A stretch of 64,000 nt of DNA from CAVRQM01 sp963838805 (GTDB taxonomy: Bacteria; Pseudomonadota; Alphaproteobacteria; Acetobacterales; Acetobacteraceae): positions 124,001-188,000 of the forward strand of contig CAWISK010000004.1 of assembly GCA_963838805.1 (NCBI GenBank). The letters are read 5' to 3'. The position numbers and the translations under genes are program-made. Of the stretch, positions 58,585-64,000 are shown in pieces. The notes below the pieces were generated by a model, which searched no databases, was not told the origin of the DNA, and saw only the letters and a program-made list of their open reading frames with translations. How positions within the stretch are numbered: position 1 is the stretch's first letter; each line of letters starts with the position of its first letter.

Positions 58585-58603
58585 CCCTGACCTTCACGGT
58601 TAA

Positions 58604-58624
58604 AATGTGGACAGCGTCCACATT
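58604..58624. promoter_or_regulatory. Probable TetR operator
   Basis: AATGTGGAC, AGC, GTCCACATT: a perfect 9-3-9 palindrome midway between the divergent TetR gene (start 58584) and the VOC gene (start 58687). GTGGACA...GTCCAC sites are typical of TetR-family operators in alphaproteobacteria. A TATAGG box (58631-58636) lies just after it and could be a -10 for the VOC gene, so binding would block it. Confidence 0.8.
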
Positions 58625-58686
58625 CGCTGGTATAGGCCCTCCCACGGCTTCTGCAAAGGCCGGCAACCCCTGTCAGAGGTGATGAG

Positions 58687-59104
58687 ATGCAGGTCCAGCC
58701 CTATCTGTTTTTCGAGGGACGGTGCGAGGAGGCGATCGACTTCTACCGCCGGACGCTTGGCGCCGAGACGCTCATGCTGATGCGCTACAAGGACATGCCG
58801 GAGCCGCGTCCGGCCGGAACGGTTACGCCGGAGAACGAGAACAAGGTGATGCACGCCACGTTGCGCATCGGCGACAGCACGTTGCTTGTCTCCGACGGCC
58901 AGTGCCAGGGGACGTCTGAGTTCCAGGGGCTTCTCGCTCACCGTATCGGCCCGCGACGAGGCGGAGGCGGACCGGTTGTTCAACGCGCTGGCCGAGGGCG
59001 GCACGGTGCGGATGCCGATTGCCAAGACGTTCTTCTCGCCGCGCTTCGGCATGGCCTCCGACCGCTTCGGCGTGGGCTGGATGGTGATCGTGCCGCAGGC
59101 CTGA
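58687..59104 (+). CDS. PhnB-like VOC protein, one frameshift
   Basis: A protein of about 138 aa. ATG 58687 (MQVQPYLFFEGRCEEAIDFY) has GAGGTGATGAG upstream. Next come LGAETLMLMRYKDMPEP, NKVMHATLRIGDSTLLVSD, and after a one-base change near 58925, GFSLTVSARDEAEADRLFNA, FFSPRFGMASDRFGVGWMVI. This is the PhnB-type glyoxalase-fold family, here likely under TetR control. The exact activity is unknown. Confidence 0.87.
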
Positions 59105-59144
59105 CAACGACGGGGCGCGGCCAGCCGCGCCGCGCCCGCTCTCC

Positions 59145-60960
59145 CTACCAGGGCATCGCCACGGCGATATCGTGAAACAGCCTTGCCGGCAGGCCGCCGC
59201 CGGTCACGCCAGCCATCGGCTTGTCGTCGTCATTGCCGAGCCAGACCGCGATCACCGTGCCGCCCACGGCGCCCACAAACCAGGCGTCGCGCGAATCCTG
59301 CGTGGTCCCGGTCTTGCCGGCGACAACCCGGCCAGGGATGGCGGCGGCCCGGCCGCTGCCGCGCGACACCACCGCACCCAGCATCCGCGCCATCTCGGCG
59401 GCCAGCGCCGGGCCTATGACCCGCGCCGGAACGGCGCGCGCGATGTCGAGCGGCTTGCCATCCGCGTCGAGCGCCGCCAACCCGGTCGGGGCCACCCGCA
59501 TCCCGCCATCGAAAAACGGCGCGTAGGCAGCGGCCATTTCCAGCACCCCGACGGCGCCTGTGCCGAGCGCCAGGGTCGCATTGTCCGGCAGGGGGTCCGC
59601 GATGCCCAGCCGGTGCGCCACCGCCGCCACCGCCTGTGGGCCGCCCGCCCGTTGCAGCAGGCGCACGGCGGCGGTGTTGAGGCTGTCCGCCAGCGCGTCC
59701 TCGAGCGTCACCGAGCCGCGGAAATGGCCGTCGAAGTCACGCGGACTCCAGCCGCCGACGGTGATCGGCGCGTCCAGCACACGATCCTCCGGCCGCGCCC
59801 CGGCCTCCAGCGCCGCCAGCCAGACGAAGGGCTTGAAGGTCGAGCCGGGCTGCCGCCGCGCGACCACGGCGCGGTTGTAGGGGCTGGCACGGTAGTCGCG
59901 TCCGCCGGCCATCGCCCGCACGGCACCGGTCGCCGCATCCAGCACCACCACCGCCCCCTCCCCCGCCCCGGCGGCGCGGCCCGGGCCGTCGAGCAACGCA
60001 TCCAGCCGCGCCTCCACCACCGCCTGCAAGCGTCCGTCGAGCGTGGTGCGCACCACCGCGTCGGTGCCCTCGGGCAGCGCCGCCTGCGCCTGTTCGGCGG
60101 CCCAGTCGGCAAACCAGCCGGAGGCTGCGGCAGGCGGCGCAAATGCGATCCGCGCCGAAGCCGCCTGCGCCTGTGCGGCCGTGATGGCCCCGGTCTCGAC
60201 CATCGCCGCCAGCACCTCGCGCGCCCGCGCCGCCGCGGCCTCGGGATCCACGCGCGGCGAGAAGCGCGAGGGGGCGCGCGGCAGGCCGGCCAGCACCGCG
60301 CATTGCCACAGCGACAGGCGGCTCGCGGGGATGCCGAAATACAGCCGCGCCGCGCCATCGACGCCCCAGGCGCCGGAGCCGAGATAGACGCGGTTCAGCC
60401 AGATCTCGAGAATCTCGCGCTTGCTGAAGCTGTGCTCCAGCCACAGCGTCAGCAGTACCTCCTGAACCTTGCGGCGGAAGGTGCGGGCGTTGGACAGGAA
60501 CAGGTTCTTGGCCACCTGCTGGGTGATGGTCGACCCGCCCTGCACCACCCGCCCGGAGCGCGCATCGACCAGGGCCGCGCGCAGGATGCCGCCGAGATCG
60601 AGGCCCCAATGCGTCCAGAAATGCCGGTCCTCGACCGACACCACGGCTTCGGGCAGCTCGGGCGGGAGGTCCGAGAGATGCACCTTGTCGCCCACCACGT
60701 CCCCGAACCGGGCAAAGGCGTGGCCCTGCTGATCGACCAGGGTCAGGCTGGGGCGGCGCACCGCGGCCAGCGCCGCCTCCGGCCGCGGCAGATCCCAGGC
60801 GAACCACAGCAGCGCCGCCAGCGCCAGCAGGCCGGACCAGACCAGCAGGATCAGCAGCCAGCCAAGCAGGCGCCAGTGCCAGGGGCGGCGCCGCTTGCCG
60901 GGGTGCGGGATCGGCGAAGCGATACAGGCCCGGCGCCGGACCCAGCGGCGCGCGGTACAT
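59145..60960 (-). CDS. Bifunctional penicillin-binding protein (PBP1A/1C type), one frameshift
   Basis: A cell wall synthase of about 604 aa. ATG 60960 gives MYRAPLGPAPGLYRFADPAP; one extra C in a CCCC run near 60902 shifts the frame, after which GKRRRPWHWRLLGWLLILLV and WSGLLALAALLWFAW form the membrane anchor. The GT51 domain has SVEDRHFWTHWGLD, GGSTITQQVAKNLF and FSKREILEIWLNRVYLG. The transpeptidase has RQPGSTFKPFVW (SxxK), ADSLNTAAV (SxN) and GKTGTTQDSRDAWF (KTG). It polymerises and cross-links peptidoglycan. It starts 16 bases after the protease stop. Confidence 0.93.
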
Positions 60961-60976
60961 CGCGGTCAGATACCCG

Positions 60977-61732
60977 TCAGCGCAGGCATTGCAGAAAGGC
61001 GGTCGCCGGATTGGCGATCTCGCCGATCGCCGAGGCGCGCAATTCCGGCCCGGTACTGGCGGCCGTTGCCGGCCGCACCCGCTCGCGGTGGAGGAAGTCC
61101 AGCACCTCGCTGCCCTTGAGCGCGAAGTTGACGTTCTGCGGGATGTCGCCGCCGGTCAGCCGCGCGACCTGTGCCGCGTTGAGCTTGGCCACCACGACGC
61201 CGATCACGTGGCCCTGCGCATCCAGCACCGGCCCGCCGGAATTGCCCGGCTGCACCGGCGCACTGATCGTGTAGTCGAGCTTGGAGTCGCGCAGCCCGGA
61301 GAGCGCGCTGATGCCGCCGGTGGTGAGGGTCGGCCCGGAGGAGAGCAGGCCGGTGAGCGGGAAGCCATAGGTCACGACGCTCTCGCCGCGCAGCACCACC
61401 GGGGCGTCGCGGAAGGTGAGCGCCGGGCCGAAATTCTTCGGCACACCGAGCAACGCCAGATCGCGCGCAGGGTCGGTGGCGAGCAGCTTCGCGCGCGCGG
61501 TGCGGCCGGCGGCGTTGCGGGCCAGGATGGCTCCGCAGCCATGCACCACATGCAGATTGGTCAGCAGCCGCCCGGCCTGCACCACGAAGCCGCTGCCGCT
61601 GTCGGCCACGCGCCGCTCGCTGGACGCGGGCGGCCGGGCCGCTTCGTCCGCCCCCAGCGGCGGCGGCTTGGCGGCGCGCGTGGCGGCCGGTGCGGCGAGG
61701 CAGAGCAGGACAGCCAGGAGCAGACGGCGCAT
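60977..61732 (-). CDS. Exported trypsin-like serine protease
   Basis: A 251-aa protein. ATG 61732 opens a signal peptide (RRLLLAVLLCLAAPAATRA). The catalytic triad is seen as LLTNLHVVHGCG (His), DPARDLALLGV (Asp) and PVQPGNSGGPVLDAQG (Ser). There is no PDZ domain, unlike DegP. It likely acts in the periplasm. It is followed closely by the PBP gene and could share its transcript. It diverges from the dehydrogenase gene by 72 bases. Confidence 0.9.
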   Translation of the reverse strand: MRRLLLAVLLCLAAPAATRAAKPPPLGADEAARPPASSERRVADSGSGFVVQAGRLLTNLHVVHGCGAILARNAAGRTARAKLLATDPARDLALLGVPKNFGPALTFRDAPVVLRGESVVTYGFPLTGLLSSGPTLTTGGISALSGLRDSKLDYTISAPVQPGNSGGPVLDAQGHVIGVVVAKLNAAQVARLTGGDIPQNVNFALKGSEVLDFLHRERVRPATAASTGPELRASAIGEIANPATAFLQCLR

Positions 61733-61804
61733 GGCGGGCAGGATAGAACACGCCGCATCGCGCCGCCACGCGGTTGGCCGGGGTTGGAAAGGGTGGAACT
61801 GCCG

Positions 61805-62728
61805 ATGCGGGGCCTGTTCATCGATGCCACGCCAGAGATGGCGGCGACCTTCCGCCGGGTCGTCCGCGACAGCGACCCGCCGGTCGATCTGAACATCGAG
61901 CCCGACCCGCCGACCGCCTCGCTGCCGGACCTGCTGGCCGGCTACGATTTCCTGTTGGACGATCATTGCCCTTTGCCCACCGACCTGATGGCGCGCTGCC
62001 CGGCGCTGCGCCACGTGGTGTTCCTGGGCACGGGTGCCCGCAGCTACATGGACATCGACGCGCTGTCCGAGCTGGGCATCGCCGTGCACATCATCCGCGG
62101 CTATGCCGATACCGCGGTGGCCGAGTACGCCGTCGCGCTGATGTGGGCCGCCGCGCGCGGCATCGGCGAAATGCATCGCGAAATGCGCTCCGGCGTCTGG
62201 CCGCGCACCGAGGGGATGCAGCTGACCGGGCGGACCATCGGCCTGCTGGGCTATGGCGGCATCGCGGCCGAGGTGGCGCGCATCGCCGGTGGCTCGGGGA
62301 TGCGGGTGCTGGCCTGGAACCGCACGCAGCGGTCGGCCCAGGGGGTCACCTTCGTCGATCTGGACACGCTGCTGGCCGAGAGCGACGTGTTGAGCCTGCA
62401 TCTGCTGCTGAACGACGAGACGCGCGGCCTGCTGTCGGCCGAGCGGATCGCGCGGATGCGACCCGGTGCCATCCTGGTCAACACCGCGCGCGCGGCGCTG
62501 GTCGATGAGGCGGCGATGATCGCCGCACTGCGCTCGGGCCATCTGCGCCACGCGGCGCTCGACGTGTTCCACACCGAGCCGCTGCCGCCCGGCCACCCGC
62601 TCGCGGCATTGCCCAACGTGACGCTGAGCGCCCACAGCGCCTTTCGCACCCCGGAGGCCACCGAGGCGCTGCTGTGCAGGGCGCTGGACATCGCGCGTGG
62701 CTTGCAGGACATGCCGGTGTCGAGGTGA
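61805..62728 (+). CDS. D-isomer 2-hydroxyacid dehydrogenase
   Basis: A 307-aa NAD-dependent enzyme. The Rossmann motif is TIGLLGYGGIAAEVARI; the second family signature appears in LLLNDETRGLLSAERI and the third in MRPGAILVNTARAALVDE. The catalytic His lies in LSAHSAFRTPEATEA. It resembles phosphoglycerate or hydroxypyruvate dehydrogenases, but the substrate cannot be told. ATG 61805 is the first Met of the conserved frame. Confidence 0.9.
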   Translation: MRGLFIDATPEMAATFRRVVRDSDPPVDLNIEPDPPTASLPDLLAGYDFLLDDHCPLPTDLMARCPALRHVVFLGTGARSYMDIDALSELGIAVHIIRGYADTAVAEYAVALMWAAARGIGEMHREMRSGVWPRTEGMQLTGRTIGLLGYGGIAAEVARIAGGSGMRVLAWNRTQRSAQGVTFVDLDTLLAESDVLSLHLLLNDETRGLLSAERIARMRPGAILVNTARAALVDEAAMIAALRSGHLRHAALDVFHTEPLPPGHPLAALPNVTLSAHSAFRTPEATEALLCRALDIARGLQDMPVSR

Positions 62729-62733
62729 TCACG

Positions 62734-62814
62734 GCCCGCCTGGCGGAACGGCAGACGCGGCGGACTTAAAATCCGCGGCCTTCGGGCGTGGGGGTTCGAG
62801 TCCCCCGGCGGGCA
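62734..62814 (+). tRNA. tRNA-Leu (UAA)
   Basis: GCCCGCC (62734) pairs with GGCGGGC (62807-62813), followed by discriminator A. The anticodon loop CTTAAAA within GGACTTAAAATCC gives anticodon UAA. A long variable arm (class II) and GTTCGAGTC in the T arm are present. No CCA is encoded. Confidence 0.95.
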
Positions 62815-62852
62815 AACCGCTGAACCTGTGTCCACTGGCTGGCCCTGCTCGG

Positions 62853-63035
62853 CTACGGGCCAACCGGGAGAGTCCCGACATCCGGCAGCACCGGAGCGGG
62901 CCACACCAGAGCCAGTGCCAGCAGTGCAAGACAGACGGCCGTGAACAAAAGGGCGGGAAGCGCGCCGGGCAGCCCGGCACCCGCCGAGTTGTTGCGGAGC
63001 CGCATCTGCTGACGCTCAAGAGCTGGCATATCCAT
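62853..63035 (-). CDS. Small single-pass membrane protein
   Basis: A 60-aa protein. ATG 63035 (MDMPALERQQMRLRNNS) has GGAGGA seven bases upstream. It has one hydrophobic segment (ALPALLFTAVCLALLALAL) and a short Pro-rich end. No family is recognised. It lies alone between a tRNA and the glycosyltransferase gene, on the strand opposite the tRNA. The good ribosome site and clear membrane helix support a real gene, but its small size keeps doubt. Confidence 0.45.
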   Translation of the reverse strand: MDMPALERQQMRLRNNSAGAGLPGALPALLFTAVCLALLALALVWPAPVLPDVGTLPVGP

Positions 63036-63184
63036 GTCGCGGTCCTCCATGCCACCGGCGGGCGGCAGCATGGACGATGCGGCAGCACGGGCGGCGGCAC
63101 AGTGAGCCGGATCACCCCGCAAGCGGAAAGCGACCGGTCCGCGGTCGAAAGCCGCGCGGGTTCGAGCCTCCGGCGGCAGCCAGA

Positions 63185-64000
63185 TTACAGCAGCGCCCCG
63201 CAGCAGCGCATGAAGTCGGCAACATCGATGCGGATGTCGTCGGTCTGCGTGCGGTCGCCGGCGATCACCTCGGCCACGACATAGGTCGCGTACGGGTTCC
63301 CCTGCCCAGCGGCCAGCACGTAGAAGGCAGGCGTGCCGTAGCTGCGCGGAAAAATCTCCAGCAGCCGCGCGCCACGCGGCACGAAGGCGATGTTGGACAG
63401 CCCGCCGCCATGCGCGCCCACCACATGCGTGGCGCGGGCGAACAACGCGACTTGCTCGGCCACCGAGCGTGCAGCCAGCGTCACCCGCGCGTAGCCAAGC
63501 GGTTCCAGCGCCCGCATCAGCTCCGCCTCGTTGATGATGCGTCGGCCCGCGCCGTCGTCACGCGAGATGAACAGCTTCGCCGACGCAGGCGCCTGGTCGG
63601 CACGCGCCGCAAGCGACGAAAAGCCCAGCCGGTTGCGCAGGAAGTCGAGCACCCACGGGGCTGCCTTGTGCGCCGGGTGCGGCATGTCGGCGATGTCGCG
63701 CGGCACCAGCAGGCGGTCGGCCTGAATCGCGCGGAAATCGCCAAGGTGGATGACGCGCGAGGGGCCAAATCCGCACAGGCGCAGACTCTCGCGCTTGAAC
63801 GGCAGGTCCTCCTCCGAGGTGATCACCGTCACGTCACGGTCCTCGCCGAGCAAGGCGAGGCGCGGCAGCTCGTCCAGCAGCCAGTGGCTGAAGTAGAGCG
63901 GATGGATGTCGTCGCACAGCACCACCGCCGTACCCGCGATCCGATCGGCATTGTCCAGCAGGTCCTGCAGGTCGACATCATAGCCATGCACCAGGCCAGC
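63185..64000 (-). CDS. Glycosyltransferase family 61 (DUF563) protein, partial
   Basis: The C-terminal 271 codons of a gene that continues past the window edge; the frame is still open there (AGLVHGYDVDL). Family marks are HPLYFSHWLLDELPRLAL, KLFISRDDGAGRRIINEAEL and VVGAHGGGLSNIAFVPRG with LLEIFPRSYG. GT61 enzymes transfer xylose or other sugars in polysaccharide or glycoprotein synthesis. No partner genes are visible on this side. Confidence 0.87.
   Translation of the reverse strand, partial: AGLVHGYDVDLQDLLDNADRIAGTAVVLCDDIHPLYFSHWLLDELPRLALLGEDRDVTVITSEEDLPFKRESLRLCGFGPSRVIHLGDFRAIQADRLLVPRDIADMPHPAHKAAPWVLDFLRNRLGFSSLAARADQAPASAKLFISRDDGAGRRIINEAELMRALEPLGYARVTLAARSVAEQVALFARATHVVGAHGGGLSNIAFVPRGARLLEIFPRSYGTPAFYVLAAGQGNPYATYVVAEVIAGDRTQTDDIRIDVADFMRCCGALL

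Noticed and set aside
62734..62814. tRNA-Leu as an integration site for an island
   Set aside because: No repeat of the tRNA 3' end and no integrase gene are visible in the window.
63060..63184. A second tRNA-like end (GTTCGAGCC near 63157)
   Set aside because: The T-arm-like piece is present, but I cannot fold an acceptor stem or anticodon arm with it.

Overview
The window is high-GC, gene-dense bacterial DNA, most likely from an alphaproteobacterium of the Acetobacteraceae/Rhodospirillales type. This placement is an inference. It rests on the GC-rich codon use, the tsaE-addB-addA-trxA gene order, the type VI secretion (T6SS) gene style, an ECF42-like sigma factor paired with a DGPF protein, and the dispersed GCCGGGTCAAGCCCGGC repeat.

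Layout. 1-423 holds no gene I can support. 424-7648 is a one-direction accessory island of poorly known genes. Three of them begin with the same short W-I-x-R-V-L segment, and one is a HExxH metallopeptidase-like gene cut by an intact IS3-family element (5126-6396) with a GGC target duplication. Removing the element restores the frame exactly. A small ORF follows and could be its immunity partner. 7801-28346 is a T6SS locus: a 440-aa repeat protein, a TssB/TssC-like fusion, a leaderless OmpA-like protein, TagH (FHA), TssJ, TssK, TssL, TssM, VgrG, TssC, two large Hcp proteins, an Ala/Leu-rich protein opposite a PAAR protein, a zinc-ribbon methyltransferase and TagF. TssA, a stand-alone TssB, TssE, TssF, TssG and ClpV are not in the window.

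28427-48000 is mainly housekeeping: a PEP-CTERM protein, HtpG, APS reductase, a SUV3-like helicase, an S4/Hsp15-like protein, FdxA, CarD with a long Ala/Pro/Lys tail, a GNAT enzyme, a phosphoesterase, thioredoxin, AddA, AddB, TsaE, ferredoxin-NADP reductase, LolA and a PuuD-like amidohydrolase. 47846-58584 is an accessory and regulatory stretch: an NTF2-like protein, a secreted AhpD-like protein, a BTAD/AAA regulator flanked by two duplicated DUF4242 genes, a lipoprotein, an AHSA1 protein, VOC proteins including a deletion fossil, the ECF42-like sigma plus DGPF pair, an FAA hydrolase and a TetR regulator with a perfect palindromic operator. 58687-64000 holds a VOC protein, a PBP1A-type synthase, a periplasmic trypsin-like protease, a 2-hydroxyacid dehydrogenase, tRNA-Leu(UAA), a small membrane protein and a truncated GT61 glycosyltransferase.

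Caveat: at least fifteen genes, several of them conserved core genes, carry one-base frame changes, while long neighbours (tssL, htpG, the helicase, addB, carD) are clean. The simplest reading is uncorrected indels in the assembly. I annotate such loci as single frameshifted genes.
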